Shown piece after piece: positions 8,549 to 17,520 of a DNA stretch of 64,000 nucleotides. Both the position numbers and the translations under genes were made by a program. Under the pieces are notes generated by a model that worked only from the letters and a program-made list of their open reading frames with translations, was not told the origin of the DNA and did not search any database. This DNA is from Acidobacteriota bacterium (GTDB taxonomy: Bacteria > Acidobacteriota > Terriglobia > Terriglobales > Acidobacteriaceae). The stretch covers positions 1 through 64,000 of the forward strand of contig JAJZVX010000015.1 in assembly GCA_021846985.1 (NCBI GenBank), read 5' to 3'. Each line of letters starts with the position of its first letter. Within the stretch, counting starts at the first letter, position 1.

Positions 8549-8815
8549 ATGTTTCTGCTCGATTCCTGCAACCTGAAAAAATCTCTGCCCATTTTGTTGG
8601 CCCTGCTGGTGGTTGCCCAGATTGACCTGGCCAGCGCCGCAGCCTGGCCCCTGCCGCTGCTGGCATGGCTGCATCTGACGCCGGAGACCAGCGACATTTG
8701 CCGGGGATTCTGCGCCGGACTTGGCTGCACCATCGACGTGCTGGTCGTCTTTCAACTGCTGCGCATCTTTGCCCGCCGCGCACTTGCCACAGGCCACGAA
8801 CCGCGCGGCAACTGA
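8549..8815 (+). CDS. Small membrane protein 3 of the XRE operon (paralogue A)
   Basis: An 88-residue protein beginning MFLLDSCNLKKSLPILLALL, preceded by AGGAGG. Two hydrophobic segments flank a central loop LHLTPETSDICRGFCAGLGC; the end ARRALATGHEPRGN is polar. It is clearly related to the following gene: DSC..KKSLP near the start, LLHL/LHL, D-x2-x-GFC-x-GL in the middle, and an identical layout. The invariant Cys residues in DSC and GFC may bind metal or form a disulphide. Confidence 0.72.
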   Translation: MFLLDSCNLKKSLPILLALLVVAQIDLASAAAWPLPLLAWLHLTPETSDICRGFCAGLGCTIDVLVVFQLLRIFARRALATGHEPRGN

Positions 8816-8855
8816 TTCAGTGCAGCCAGCTTCATCGCCCTCACAGGAGATGCAT

Positions 8856-9101
8856 ATGTTGTTCGATTCATGCCTTCCGTCCAAGAAAAGTCTGCCAGCG
8901 GCCCTGTTCGTTCTCGTCCTGGGATTGTTGCTGCTCAGTTGCGCCATCGGCTGGCAGCACGCCATTGGACCGCTGCTCCACCTCTCGGCCGCCATGGACG
9001 ACTTTCTCCACGGCTTCTGCCTGGGCCTGGCCCTCACGCTGGAGGCAACCGCCGTAGTATTGCTGATTGCACTCACGCGAGCGCAGCGCACGACGTCATA
9101 G
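8856..9101 (+). CDS. Small membrane protein 4 of the XRE operon (paralogue B)
   Basis: An 81-residue protein, MLFDSCLPSKKSLPAALFVL, with segments at about 14-34 and 60-73 and the shared DDFLHGFCLGLALTLEA motif. I chose the ATG at 8856 because CACAGGAG ends 6 bases before it; an ATG two codons earlier sits on top of the Shine-Dalgarno. Tandem duplicate of the preceding gene. It is the last gene of the five-gene unit; the next gene is convergent, with a 6-base overlap at the stop codons (9096-9101). Confidence 0.72.
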   Translation: MLFDSCLPSKKSLPAALFVLVLGLLLLSCAIGWQHAIGPLLHLSAAMDDFLHGFCLGLALTLEATAVVLLIALTRAQRTTS

Positions 9102-9536
9102 AAACCGCCCGCGCTCGGCAGCCGTGGGCAAGGGGCAGCTTTTGAAGCGGCCCCAGATGCGATAGCGCCCTCGTGCGACCAGCCGGTAGCCAATATCCCG
9201 CAGCGGCCGCGGAATCCACCCCAACCCAGCAGCAAGTGCCGACCAGGCGCCCGGCAGTTCGGCCAGCAAGGCCAGCACCGCGTCCGATCGTTCCAGCACG
9301 CGCTCTCCAGCTTCGCCCGCGTTCCGCACCACCAGAATCGTCTCCGGCCCGGCCTCCGCCGCTCCGTACCCGTGCCGTTCCAGCAACTCCGCCACCTTGC
9401 TCGACTCCGACGGCACAAAACGCAGGCGGTCTCGCTGGTCGCGGCGCAGCAGCCAGCGCACGGAGCCGTTGCACAGTCCGCAGTGGCCGTCATAGACGAC
9501 CAAGAGGCGTCCGCCGAGTTGATTGAGGCTGCTCAT
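9096..9536 (-). CDS. DCC-family (DUF393) thiol-disulphide oxidoreductase-like protein
   Basis: A 146-residue protein with the defining motif [16 protein letters not shown] (DxxCxxC, Cys19 and Cys22) near the N-terminus, followed by LRFVPSES and a C-terminal [17 protein letters not shown] segment characteristic of the YuxK/DUF393 family. Members are thioredoxin-fold proteins of unclear substrate. No clear ribosome-binding site is seen before the ATG at 9536. It is divergent from hemL with about 80 bases between starts, and its 3' end overlaps the XRE operon by 6 bases. Confidence 0.88.
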   Translation of the reverse strand: MSSLNQLGGRLLVVYDGHCGLCNGSVRWLLRRDQRDRLRFVPSESSKVAELLERHGYGAAEAGPETILVVRNAGEAGERVLERSDAVLALLAELPGAWSALAAGLGWIPRPLRDIGYRLVARGRYRIWGRFKSCPLPTAAERGRFL

Positions 9537-9617
9537 GCACGTAGAGGATGCCTGCGCCGTTTCACGCGATTCATCCGCGCATGGAAAAGCCGCATCGCCT
9601 TCTATACTGGAGCCACC

Positions 9618-10928
9618 ATGACCACTCCGTCCACGACTGCCGGCCGCAGCCGCTCTCATGCTCTCCAAACCCGCGCCGAACGCTTCTTTCCGGGCGGCGT
9701 GAACTCGCCGGTGCGCGCCTTTCGCGCCGTGGGTGGGGCGCCGCCGTTTGTGGCCAGCGCCGCTGGTGCGTGGATTACCGATGCTGATGGCAACCGCTAC
9801 GTGGACTACGTTGGCTCCTGGGGGCCGATGATTCTGGGTCACGCCTTTCCGCCGGTGGTCGAGGCCATTGAGCGCGCGGCGCGCAACTCCGCCAGCTACG
9901 GCGCTTCCACCGCGGCCGAGGCTGACCTGGCCGAGCGCATCGCGGCCTGCTATCCGGCCCTCGATAAGATGCGCTTCGTCAGCTCGGGGACCGAGGCCAC
10001 CATGTCGGCCATCCGGCTGGCGCGCGCTGCCACCGGGCGCAAGATCATCATCAAGTTTGAGGGCTGCTACCACGGCCACGCTGACGGTCTGCTGGTGAAA
10101 GCCGGATCAGGCGTGGCGACCTTTGGGATTCCCGGCTCGGCCGGCGTGCCGGAAGAGATTGCCAGGCTCACGCTGGCGCTGCCTTATAACGATTTGGCCG
10201 CCGTGGAAGCTGCCCTGGCCGCGCATCCAGACGCCATTGCCGCCATCATTCTGGAGCCGGTGGTGGGCAATGCCGGCTGCATTCCGCCGGCGCCGGGCTA
10301 CCTTGCGGGACTGCGCGCGCTGACGGCGCAGCACGGCGCGCTGCTCATCGTGGACGAGGTGATGACCGGCTTCCGCGTGGCGCTGGGCGGCGCCTGCGAA
10401 CGCTACAACCTCGATCCCGATCTGGTGACGCTGGGCAAGATTGTGGGCGGCGGCCTGCCGGTGGGCGTCTTCGGGGGCAAACGGCTGCTTATGGATCTGC
10501 TGGCGCCGCTGGGGCCGGTGTACCAGGCCGGCACGCTGAGCGGCAATCCGCTGGCGATGGCGGCAGGAATTGCCACGGTGAGTTACCTGCAGGAACACGC
10601 GGCGGAGGTATACGCCAAGCTCGAATCGACGGCGAAGACCCTGGCCGAAGGCGTGGCGGCAGAGGCAGCAAAAGCCGGCGTGGCGTTGACGACGAACCGC
10701 GTGGGGGCCATGTGGACCTGGTTCTTTACGCCCGCACCGGTACGGAATTACGAAGAGGCCGCCAAGAGCGATACCGCCGCCTTCGGCCGGTTCCACCGGG
10801 CCATGCTGGACCAGGGCGTATGGCTGCCTCCCTCGCAGTTTGAGGCGGCGTTTTTAAGCACGGCGCACGGCGAGGGGGAGATTGCGGCGACGCTGGCTGC
10901 GGTGGGCGAAGCGTTCAAGGCGCTTTAA
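9618..10928 (+). CDS. hemL: Glutamate-1-semialdehyde 2,1-aminomutase
   Basis: A 436-residue PLP enzyme that converts glutamate-1-semialdehyde to 5-aminolevulinate, the last step of the C5 route into tetrapyrroles. Motifs: [27 protein letters not shown], the substrate-gating [17 protein letters not shown], and the PLP lysine K274 in [11 protein letters not shown]. Full length. GGAG lies 6 bases before the ATG. A TATACT at 9603-9608 is only 9 bases from the ATG, so the mRNA may be almost leaderless. hemB is in the same window, 50 kb away. Confidence 0.96.
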   Translation: MTTPSTTAGRSRSHALQTRAERFFPGGVNSPVRAFRAVGGAPPFVASAAGAWITDADGNRYVDYVGSWGPMILGHAFPPVVEAIERAARNSASYGASTAAEADLAERIAACYPALDKMRFVSSGTEATMSAIRLARAATGRKIIIKFEGCYHGHADGLLVKAGSGVATFGIPGSAGVPEEIARLTLALPYNDLAAVEAALAAHPDAIAAIILEPVVGNAGCIPPAPGYLAGLRALTAQHGALLIVDEVMTGFRVALGGACERYNLDPDLVTLGKIVGGGLPVGVFGGKRLLMDLLAPLGPVYQAGTLSGNPLAMAAGIATVSYLQEHAAEVYAKLESTAKTLAEGVAAEAAKAGVALTTNRVGAMWTWFFTPAPVRNYEEAAKSDTAAFGRFHRAMLDQGVWLPPSQFEAAFLSTAHGEGEIAATLAAVGEAFKAL

Positions 10929-10952
10929 GACAAACTCCCTGGCACGCAGGAG

Positions 10953-11702
10953 TCATGACGCGCAGGCTTCCCAGGCGTCGAGCCTCACAAAACTGTGGGT
11001 ACTGGCATAGCGGGCGATGAGCCGCTCGGCGGCGGCAACGGAAGGTGCGCGGTTGGCGGCAGGGTCGAGGTGGCCGCCGTCGTGAAGAACGATATTGGCG
11101 GCGAAGCCGCGGCGCTGGAGACGGTCAATTTTGCGCTGAAGGCGGGCGGCGATCCGCTCTGCGAGTGGCTCCTTCCAATCGCTGGTCAGGGCGTTCCACA
11201 GAACAGGAGTCATGCCCAGGTCGCGGGCCACGCGCAGCGCCAGAGGGCGGCGGGCGCCGAATGGAGGGCGGAAGAACCGGACCGGAGCGCAGGTAATTGC
11301 CTCAATCGCCTGCTTGCCGCGGACGATCTCTGCGCGGAGCGGCGCGGCAGCGGTGTAGGCCAGGTTGAGGTGGTTCCAGGAGTGACTGCCGACGAGGTGG
11401 CCTTCGCCCAGCATGCGCCGCACCAGATCCGGCAGGGCCTGCGCGCGACTGCCGAGCAGGAAAAACGTAGCCTGGACGCGATGCCGGGCCAGCAGGTCGA
11501 GGAGCCGGGACGTAGCGGTGGGATTGGGGCCGTCGTCGAAGGTGAGGGCCAGCTCACCGGGACGGCGCGGCGCCACCAAAGCATGCCCGAAGAGGCGCGA
11601 ACCGGGCCACAGGGCGGCATAGGCGTATCCGCCGGCGGCCAGGCCCGCGCCAGCCGCCACGCCGAGCCCAGTGCAAACTCCGGTGGCAAGGGGAGACAAC
11701 AT
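10953..11702 (-). CDS. Polysaccharide deacetylase (NodB homology domain)
   Basis: A 249-residue protein with an N-terminal hydrophobic anchor (about 5-30, Ala/Gly-rich), then the carbohydrate esterase 4 fold: LALTFDDGPNP with D56/D57 (motif 1), SHSWNHLNL with H107 and H111 (motif 2, zinc ligands), RFFRPPFGAR (motif 3), and LHDGG near the end. It should remove acetyl groups from a cell-wall or surface sugar polymer outside the membrane. I chose the ATG at 11702 because the anchor follows directly; an extension to 11813 is Pro/Arg-rich and unconvincing. Confidence 0.9.
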   Translation of the reverse strand: MLSPLATGVCTGLGVAAGAGLAAGGYAYAALWPGSRLFGHALVAPRRPGELALTFDDGPNPTATSRLLDLLARHRVQATFFLLGSRAQALPDLVRRMLGEGHLVGSHSWNHLNLAYTAAAPLRAEIVRGKQAIEAITCAPVRFFRPPFGARRPLALRVARDLGMTPVLWNALTSDWKEPLAERIAARLQRKIDRLQRRGFAANIVLHDGGHLDPAANRAPSVAAAERLIARYASTHSFVRLDAWEACAS

Positions 11703-11910
11703 AGTGCCAGTGTCCCGCGCCGGGCAGGGCGAGGGCAAGCCGGCGGCTCGATTCCGGGCATGGAACCAAGCCGCGCGGAGCATCGTATGAGGCAATATGC
11801 AATGCGTGGGCACATTGAGCTGGAAGGATGCGGGGTGGACAGAACCGGCCCCTCGCTGCCGCGATAAATCCTTGCGGCAGAAGGCTCAGGCGATCTCTCC
11901 ACGGCGTACT

Positions 11911-12582
11911 ATGGATGCGCCGGAGATGGACGCCCGGGAGAACCCCGCTGGCGCATCTGCAGCCCGGCTAGCGCGCGTGGAGGCAAACCCTCTGGAGACC
12001 GACTGGTCCCAAATTGTCCGCCAGTGCATGAACGGCGATTCCGCCGCGTGGGCCGAGTTGGTCCGCGCGCACCATCGCCGTGTCTACGCCCTTTGCTACC
12101 GCTTTACGGGCGATGCGACGGATGCCGAGGATCTGACCCAGGACGTCTTTCTGAAGGTATACTCCAACCTGGCCAGCTTCGATATGGGACGCGGCAGCCT
12201 GCAGGTGTGGATCACCACGCTGACCCGCAACCTGCTGGTGGACAACTTCCGCCGCACGCGCAACCAACGCGCGACCTCGTCGCTGGACGACGGGTGGGAC
12301 GCGGCCGACGAGCTGAAACCCGCCGACCGGCTGATGGCCAACGGCCCCACGCCGCACGAAGCCGCGGTACAGAAAGAGCTGGCTCGGATGGTGCAGGAGG
12401 CCCTGACGCAGGTTTCAGTTGAATTGCGCGAGGCTGTTATCTTAAGAGATTTGCAGGACCTGGATTACAAGGAAATTGCCCAGGTGCTGGGCATTCCCGA
12501 GGGAACAGTGAAGTCCCGTATCAGCAGAGGACGTGCGGAACTGGCGCGGCTGCTGGAACGTAATAAACGGGAGGTGATGTAA
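11911..12582 (+). CDS. ECF-type RNA polymerase sigma factor
   Basis: A 223-residue sigma-70 family protein. Region 2 is VYALCYRFTGDATDAEDLTQDVFLKVY (about 64-90), with the family-typical DAEDLTQDVF; region 4 is LREAVILRDLQDLDYKEIAQVLGIPEGTVKSRISRGRAEL, with the DNA-contacting helix in GTVKSRISRGR. A ~40-residue N-terminal extension precedes region 2. Its stop codon is followed at once by the ATG of the anti-sigma gene, whose Shine-Dalgarno lies inside this gene's last codons. It probably transcribes its own operon of envelope proteins. The start is uncertain; ATGs at 11911 and 11926 are close. Confidence 0.93.
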   Translation: MDAPEMDARENPAGASAARLARVEANPLETDWSQIVRQCMNGDSAAWAELVRAHHRRVYALCYRFTGDATDAEDLTQDVFLKVYSNLASFDMGRGSLQVWITTLTRNLLVDNFRRTRNQRATSSLDDGWDAADELKPADRLMANGPTPHEAAVQKELARMVQEALTQVSVELREAVILRDLQDLDYKEIAQVLGIPEGTVKSRISRGRAELARLLERNKREVM

Positions 12583-13428
12583 ATGGCAGAGCGCACGAAC
12601 ATTCCGAGTTCCCCGGCCTGCGGCATTTGGGAGACGCAGCTGACCGATGCGCTGGATGGGCTGCTGAAGCCCGAAGACGAGGCTGCCTTTGCCGCGCACA
12701 TGGCCGTCTGCCCGGCCTGCACGGCGCTGTTTGAGGAAGCCCGCCGGGGCCGCGAATGGCTTGAGTTTCTCTCGCCCGAGCCGGAGATTCCGGCAGGGCT
12801 TTTAGACAAGATTCTGGCGCAGACAGGTCCGGGCCAAGTGGCCGGCTACGGGCTGGTGACACCGGCCGGACACGTTCTGCCCACGCCTCCCGCGTGGCAG
12901 CGCCCCGGGCTGATGGGATATTTGCACCGCTTTGCCGAACCGCGGCTGCTGATGACCGCGGCCATGGCCTTTTTCTCCATTGCGCTGACGTTGAACCTGA
13001 CAGGCGTGAAGTTGAGCGCCATCCGGCTCAGCGATCTGCGGCCCTCGGCCCTGCGCTCCATGGTGGAGCGGCGGCTGACCATGGCTTCAACGCCGATCAT
13101 CCGCTACTACGATCATCTGCGGCTGGTGTACGAAGTGGAATCGAGGATGCGGGAACTGCGCCGCGACGCGGAAGGCGAAAACAGCCCGCAGAACCGGGAA
13201 CAAACTTCGCCCGCCGCGCCGGGCGAGTCCAAACAGACGCCGATGCACAAGGACGGAGGCTCCCGCGTCAATCCTCCGCAGCAATCGGGCGTTCCGGCCA
13301 ACAACGACTTTCCGGACTTTATCGAAGCTTCCCTAACGCTTCATAGATCGGCCCGCGCATTCCGGCGGCTCCCCAACACCACAACGGGAACGGGACCAGG
13401 GGAAAGGAGCATTGTATGGACTGCGTAA
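12583..13428 (+). CDS. Zinc-binding anti-sigma factor, membrane-anchored
   Basis: A 281-residue protein whose N-terminus holds the ZAS/zf-HC2 motif H39-x3-C43-x2-C46 (AAHMAVCPAC), the fold that clamps ECF sigma factors. One membrane segment at about 124-141 (MTAAMAFFSIALTLNLTG) puts the rest of the chain outside. The extracytoplasmic part has a basic amphipathic stretch followed by a Pro/Ser/Gln-rich low-complexity tail. GGAGGTGATG, a near-perfect Shine-Dalgarno, sits at the end of the sigma gene and the start codon abuts the sigma stop, so the two are made together. Confidence 0.9.
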   Translation: MAERTNIPSSPACGIWETQLTDALDGLLKPEDEAAFAAHMAVCPACTALFEEARRGREWLEFLSPEPEIPAGLLDKILAQTGPGQVAGYGLVTPAGHVLPTPPAWQRPGLMGYLHRFAEPRLLMTAAMAFFSIALTLNLTGVKLSAIRLSDLRPSALRSMVERRLTMASTPIIRYYDHLRLVYEVESRMRELRRDAEGENSPQNREQTSPAAPGESKQTPMHKDGGSRVNPPQQSGVPANNDFPDFIEASLTLHRSARAFRRLPNTTTGTGPGERSIVWTA

Positions 13429-14231
13429 ACCACAACGGAACAGCAGCGACAGCGTATTGCCAGATGTGCGGCAAGCCGCTCTGCGCCAACTGCGCGCGCC
13501 AGATGGGCGGAGGGCAGATTTTATGCGAGCCGTGCGCGGCCTCGTGGCAGGCCTTTCAGCAGCCTTTTGCCGCGCCGCCTCCGGGCGCTCCCAACCCGGC
13601 GGCCGCGGCCGTACTGGGCCTGATTCCGGGCGTCGGCGCCATGTACAACGGCCAGTTCTTCAAGGGATTCATTCATGTGGTGATCTTTGCGGTGCTGATC
13701 AGCATCACGAATCACTACCCGATCTTCGGACTCTTCATCGCGGCGTGGATCTTCTACCAGTCGTTCGAGGCCTTCCACACCGCCAGGGCGCGGCGCGACG
13801 GATTGCCCCTACCCGATCCGCTGGGCCTGAATGAAGTAGGCAACTGGCTGAACCTGGGGGCCAAACCGCCGTATCCGCCGCCGGGCGCCCCGCCGGCACA
13901 ACCACCAGGCGGTGGACCCGTTCCCGGCGGCACTCCGCCGTATGCGGGACAGGGCCAGGCGCCCTATGGCCAGGCAAGTTACCAGGCGCCGTATCCGCCG
14001 CCGGCAGGATTTCCGGATCCGCTGGCGCCTCCGCCGCCGCCGCTCTATTGGAAGCGCAAGGAGCCCATTGGCGCCATGGTGCTGATCGGCCTGGGACTCC
14101 TGTTCCTGATGGGCCAGCTGGACATCTTCAACGGACGCCTGATGGCTTATGCGTGGCCGCTGCTGTTGATCGGGCTGGGAATATGGTTGATCATTCGCCG
14201 TCTTGGAGATACGCAAGGAGGGTCCAAATGA
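13416..14231 (+). CDS. B-box zinc-finger membrane protein with LiaI/LiaF-like C-terminus
   Basis: A 271-residue protein. The N-terminus MDCVNHNGTAATAYCQMCGK...CANCARQ...CEPC is a Cys/His-rich B-box-type finger (residues 3-45). It is followed by two membrane segments (about 62-78 and 88-112), a long Pro/Gly/Tyr/Gln-rich linker (150-210) and a C-terminal pair of hydrophobic segments (IGAMVLIGLGLLFLMGQLDIF, PLLLIGLGIWLII) typical of the DUF5668/LiaI-LiaF transmembrane region. The start overlaps the end of the anti-sigma gene by 13 bases, with AAAGGAG upstream. Likely an envelope-stress sensor or scaffold. Confidence 0.85.
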   Translation: MDCVNHNGTAATAYCQMCGKPLCANCARQMGGGQILCEPCAASWQAFQQPFAAPPPGAPNPAAAAVLGLIPGVGAMYNGQFFKGFIHVVIFAVLISITNHYPIFGLFIAAWIFYQSFEAFHTARARRDGLPLPDPLGLNEVGNWLNLGAKPPYPPPGAPPAQPPGGGPVPGGTPPYAGQGQAPYGQASYQAPYPPPAGFPDPLAPPPPPLYWKRKEPIGAMVLIGLGLLFLMGQLDIFNGRLMAYAWPLLLIGLGIWLIIRRLGDTQGGSK

Positions 14232-14545
14232 GCCGCTACATGCTGATTCGCCGCCTTCGCGGCCCTGCGTTTCTACTTCTGGTTGGCGCGCTGGCGCTGC
14301 TGAACCAAGCGGACATTCTGAGTTGGGGCAAGAGCTGGCCCTTCTTCCTGATTCTGGCTGGCGTGCTGGCGCTGGCGGAACGCGCGGCGCTGGCCGGCGA
14401 AGACGGTTATCCGCCCGCGCCGTATGGAGGGACGTCTTATCCGGGTTCTGCCGTCCCTCCGGGCAGCACGGCGCAGCCGGGCAATGCCATGGTCCCGGCG
14501 CACACGCAGGATTACGACAAGACACCCGGCGGAGGACAGTCATGA
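14228..14545 (+). CDS. Small LiaI/LiaF-like membrane protein
   Basis: A 105-residue protein with two hydrophobic segments (GPAFLLLVGALALLNQADIL and WPFFLILAGVLALAERAAL) matching the DUF5668-type pair at the end of the preceding protein, then a Pro/Gly/Tyr/Ser-rich tail. Its ATG overlaps the upstream stop (ATGA), and its own stop overlaps the next ATG, so three genes are translationally chained. It may form mixed complexes with its neighbours. Confidence 0.83.
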   Translation: MSRYMLIRRLRGPAFLLLVGALALLNQADILSWGKSWPFFLILAGVLALAERAALAGEDGYPPAPYGGTSYPGSAVPPGSTAQPGNAMVPAHTQDYDKTPGGGQS

Positions 14546-16164
14546 GCAGCGTTCCTCCCAACACGCCTCCCGGGGGCGGCACGCCGCCTCCGCCGTATCC
14601 TCCCTACGACCCCAAGACCCAGTGGCGGATCTATCGCGAACAGCAGCGGGCGGCCTGGCGCGCGCAGCGCGACGCATGGAAAGCCCAGCGCCACGCATGG
14701 AAAGCGAACTACGTGGGCGCTTACGGCCCGCGCGTGCCCTCGATCGTGGGTCCGATCATCCTGATCGCCGCCGGCGTGGTAGCCCTGCTGCTGCTGACGG
14801 GGCGCATCCCGGCCGAGCCGTTCTGGAGCTGGTATGGGCGCTGGTGGCCGCTCTTGCTGATCGGCGCGGGACTGGCCCTGCTGGGGGAATGGATGCTCGA
14901 CCTGCGCCGCGCGACTCCCGTGCGCCGCGGCGGCAGCTTTGTGGGCATCATCATTCTGCTGGCCATTCTGGGCATGGGCGCGGCCGGCTGGAACCACATG
15001 ACGCCATGGTTCAGCCAATGGGATAACAACGGAGACTTCTTCAACGCCTTCGGCTTGCCCGAGCACGAAAACGATATCCAGGCGCTCAATACGCAGGTTC
15101 CCGCCCATGCGTCGATCGACGTGCAAAGCCCGCGCGGCGACATCAGCATCACCTCGGGCGACGGCGACACCGTCCAGGTGCAGGCGCACGAGGTGGCCTA
15201 CGCCGATAACGACAACGATGCGAAGAAGATCTTCGACGCCGAGTCGCCCAACGTGAAGGTGGCCGGCAATGTGGTGCAGGTGCGCTCGGCCGGCAATCCG
15301 CGCGGACGCGTGAACCTGACCATCACCGTTCCCAAGTCAGCGCGGGTGACGGTCAACGCGGAACGCGGAGACGTGATCGCCGCCAACCTGGGAGCGGGCA
15401 TCGCTGTCACCGCGCCGCACGGCGATGTGCAGTTGAACACCGTGGCCGGCCCCGTGCAGGTGCACCTCTCCGGCGACCGGCACGACTTCTCGGCGCACGA
15501 CGTGCAGGGCGACATCACCGCCGACGGGCGCTGCAACGACCTGACCCTCTCCGCCGTAAAGGGAAAAATTACCATGACCGGGGACATCTTCGGCGATGTG
15601 CACGTCGAGAATGTAACCGGCCCGCTGCACCTCCACACCTCGGTTACCGATCTCGACGTGGCTTCGCTGCCCGGGGACATGACCCTGGACTCCGACAACC
15701 TGCGGCTGACCGATGCCAAGGGCCAGGTGCGCGTCACCACATACTCCAAGGACGTGGACCTGAGCCAGATTTACGGCGACAGCTTTGTGCAGAACCGGGA
15801 CGGACGCATCGCTGTGGAACCCGGCGGAAGCTTTGGCATCGAGGCCAAGAACAGCAAAGGCGACGTGGAAGTGACCCTGCCGCCCGGCGCATCGGCCCGC
15901 GTGACTGCGCGAACGCACAATGGCGATATCATCTCCGACTTTCCCATGCCGCCGGTGGAGGGCGAAAACAAGCAGGCCGACTTCCAGATCGGCTCCGGCA
16001 GCGCGCGCGTGGTGCTGAGCGCGGACAATGGCGACGTGCGCATCAAGCGCGGCTCGGCCGTGCCGCCGGCCCCGCCCATGCCGCCGCGGCCCGTGGCGCC
16101 GGATCTCTCCAAAGTGCCTCATCTGAAGGCGCACGGAGACACAGCGAAGCCGGTCGCGCAATGA
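14542..16164 (+). CDS. DUF4097-family beta-helical 'adhesin' with LiaF-like membrane anchor
   Basis: A 540-residue protein. It opens with a Pro-rich stretch and a basic coiled region (REQQRAAWRAQRDAWKAQRH), then three hydrophobic segments (about 67-85, 97-114, 133-151) again of LiaI/LiaF type. From about 190 to 500 it consists of short repeated strands with the pattern (S/N)xxGD(I/V), for example SPRGDISITSGDGDTVQV, NAERGDVIAANL and THNGDIISDF, which is the right-handed beta-helix of DUF4097. The end is Pro-rich. GGAGGACAGTC precedes the ATG, which overlaps the previous stop. It should face the outside; ligand unknown. Confidence 0.88.
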   Translation: MSSVPPNTPPGGGTPPPPYPPYDPKTQWRIYREQQRAAWRAQRDAWKAQRHAWKANYVGAYGPRVPSIVGPIILIAAGVVALLLLTGRIPAEPFWSWYGRWWPLLLIGAGLALLGEWMLDLRRATPVRRGGSFVGIIILLAILGMGAAGWNHMTPWFSQWDNNGDFFNAFGLPEHENDIQALNTQVPAHASIDVQSPRGDISITSGDGDTVQVQAHEVAYADNDNDAKKIFDAESPNVKVAGNVVQVRSAGNPRGRVNLTITVPKSARVTVNAERGDVIAANLGAGIAVTAPHGDVQLNTVAGPVQVHLSGDRHDFSAHDVQGDITADGRCNDLTLSAVKGKITMTGDIFGDVHVENVTGPLHLHTSVTDLDVASLPGDMTLDSDNLRLTDAKGQVRVTTYSKDVDLSQIYGDSFVQNRDGRIAVEPGGSFGIEAKNSKGDVEVTLPPGASARVTARTHNGDIISDFPMPPVEGENKQADFQIGSGSARVVLSADNGDVRIKRGSAVPPAPPMPPRPVAPDLSKVPHLKAHGDTAKPVAQ

Positions 16165-16171
16165 ACTTTGC

Positions 16172-16204
16172 CCCGGGGGCGCCAGACAGCGCGCCCGGGG
16201 TGCG
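16172..16204. terminator. GC-rich inverted repeat between convergent operons
   Basis: CCCCGGGGGCGC and GCGCGCCCGGGG form a stem of about 12 bp with one mismatch around CAGACA, just after the DUF4097 stop. No T-run follows on either strand, so it would be a poor intrinsic terminator; it may act as a Rho-assisted end or an mRNA-protecting hairpin. Confidence 0.3.
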
Positions 16205-16311
16205 GATCTCCATTGCCCGCAGAAGAAACACCGCGCGTTCGACCGGCAAATTCCTCGCCGCATCGCGCTCTGTGAAGTCAACACCAGCATGCCCCCAAAA
16301 GAGAAGAGAGC

Positions 16312-17499
16312 TTACACCGCAATCCTCGGAACGCGGGGGCCGATGCGGGTGAACACTTCCCAGACAATGGTGTCGCAGACGCGGGCATGATCGAAGGCGG
16401 TGATGGCTTCATCGCCCTGGACGCCGATGATCACAACTTCGTCGCCGGGAGCGACGCCGGGGATCTCCGTTACGTCGATCACCGACTGGTCCATGCTGAC
16501 ACGGCCCACCAGGGGCGCGCGCTGACCTCGGACGAGCAGGCCGAAGCGGTTGCCCAGCTTGCGGTCGAGGCCGTCGGCATAGCCGGCGGGCAGCAGCGCC
16601 AGGCGCATGGGCTCGGTAGCCACAAAGGTTCCGTTGTAGCCCACCACGGTTCCCGCGGGCACACTGCGCACGCCCGTCACCCGCGTCTTCCAGCTCAACA
16701 CGGGCTTCAGGCGCCCGCGCGCGGCGGACAGCAGCGCGGGCTGCTCGCCCTCGATGGACGTCAAAAATTCAGGCGCCAGGCCGTAGAGCACCAGCCCGGG
16801 TCGCATCATGGCCTTCATCCCGTGGCGTGCGGCCAGCGTGGCCAGAGCCGCGGCCTGCCCGGCCAACAGTGCGGCCGAGGCGCCCACGTTGAGCCACTCG
16901 GCCCATAGCCCAGCGCCACTCAACTGCTCCAGCGCCCGGTCCATGCGGTCCATCTGCATGGCGGTAATGACGCCATCGGCCTCGTCGGCAGCGAAGAGGT
17001 GAGTCATCACGCCGTCGAGCTTCAAGGGAGAGGCGGCATGGAAGCGCGCCAGCAGGGGCGGCAACGCCGCGGGGTCCGCGCCCTGGCGGCTCATGCCGGT
17101 GTCGATTTCGAGATGAACCGGAAGCGACTGGGGCGGCAGGCCCGCGGCGACGGCAGCGGATTCCATCTCGTCCAGTTGCCATGGCTCCCAGGCCACCGCC
17201 GCGAGCCTGTGCGCCGCCAGCGCCGCGCCCTGTCCGGGAAAGACACCGCCAATCACGAGAATGCCCGCGTCCGGGCACACGGCGCGCGCCGCCACGCCCT
17301 CTTCCACGCTGGTGACGCCCAGCCAGCGCGCGCCGGCCCGCACCGCCGCGTACGCGCACAAAGCCAGCCCGTGGCCATAGGCGTCGGCCTTGACAATGGC
17401 CAGCAACTCCGCGTGCGGAGCAGCCTGGCCGGCCAGAAAACGAAAATTCTCTTCAATGGATTGAGTGCGAATCTCAACCCAGCAGGGGCGTGTTGGCAT
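16312..17499 (-). CDS. alr: Alanine racemase
   Basis: A 395-residue PLP enzyme interconverting L- and D-alanine to supply D-Ala for peptidoglycan. The PLP lysine is K37 in AIVKADAYGHG; HLEIDTGMSRQG, the catalytic tyrosine region LLPAGYADGLDRK and GRVSMDQSVIDVT complete the signature. ATG at 17499 chosen; a TTG four codons earlier is possible. It begins 21 bases after the stop of the YkgJ-type gene, so the two are likely co-transcribed. Confidence 0.95.
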   Translation of the reverse strand: MPTRPCWVEIRTQSIEENFRFLAGQAAPHAELLAIVKADAYGHGLALCAYAAVRAGARWLGVTSVEEGVAARAVCPDAGILVIGGVFPGQGAALAAHRLAAVAWEPWQLDEMESAAVAAGLPPQSLPVHLEIDTGMSRQGADPAALPPLLARFHAASPLKLDGVMTHLFAADEADGVITAMQMDRMDRALEQLSGAGLWAEWLNVGASAALLAGQAAALATLAARHGMKAMMRPGLVLYGLAPEFLTSIEGEQPALLSAARGRLKPVLSWKTRVTGVRSVPAGTVVGYNGTFVATEPMRLALLPAGYADGLDRKLGNRFGLLVRGQRAPLVGRVSMDQSVIDVTEIPGVAPGDEVVIIGVQGDEAITAFDHARVCDTIVWEVFTRIGPRVPRIAV

Positions 17500-17520
17500 T
17501 CGATCGTCCAAAGAATCAGT

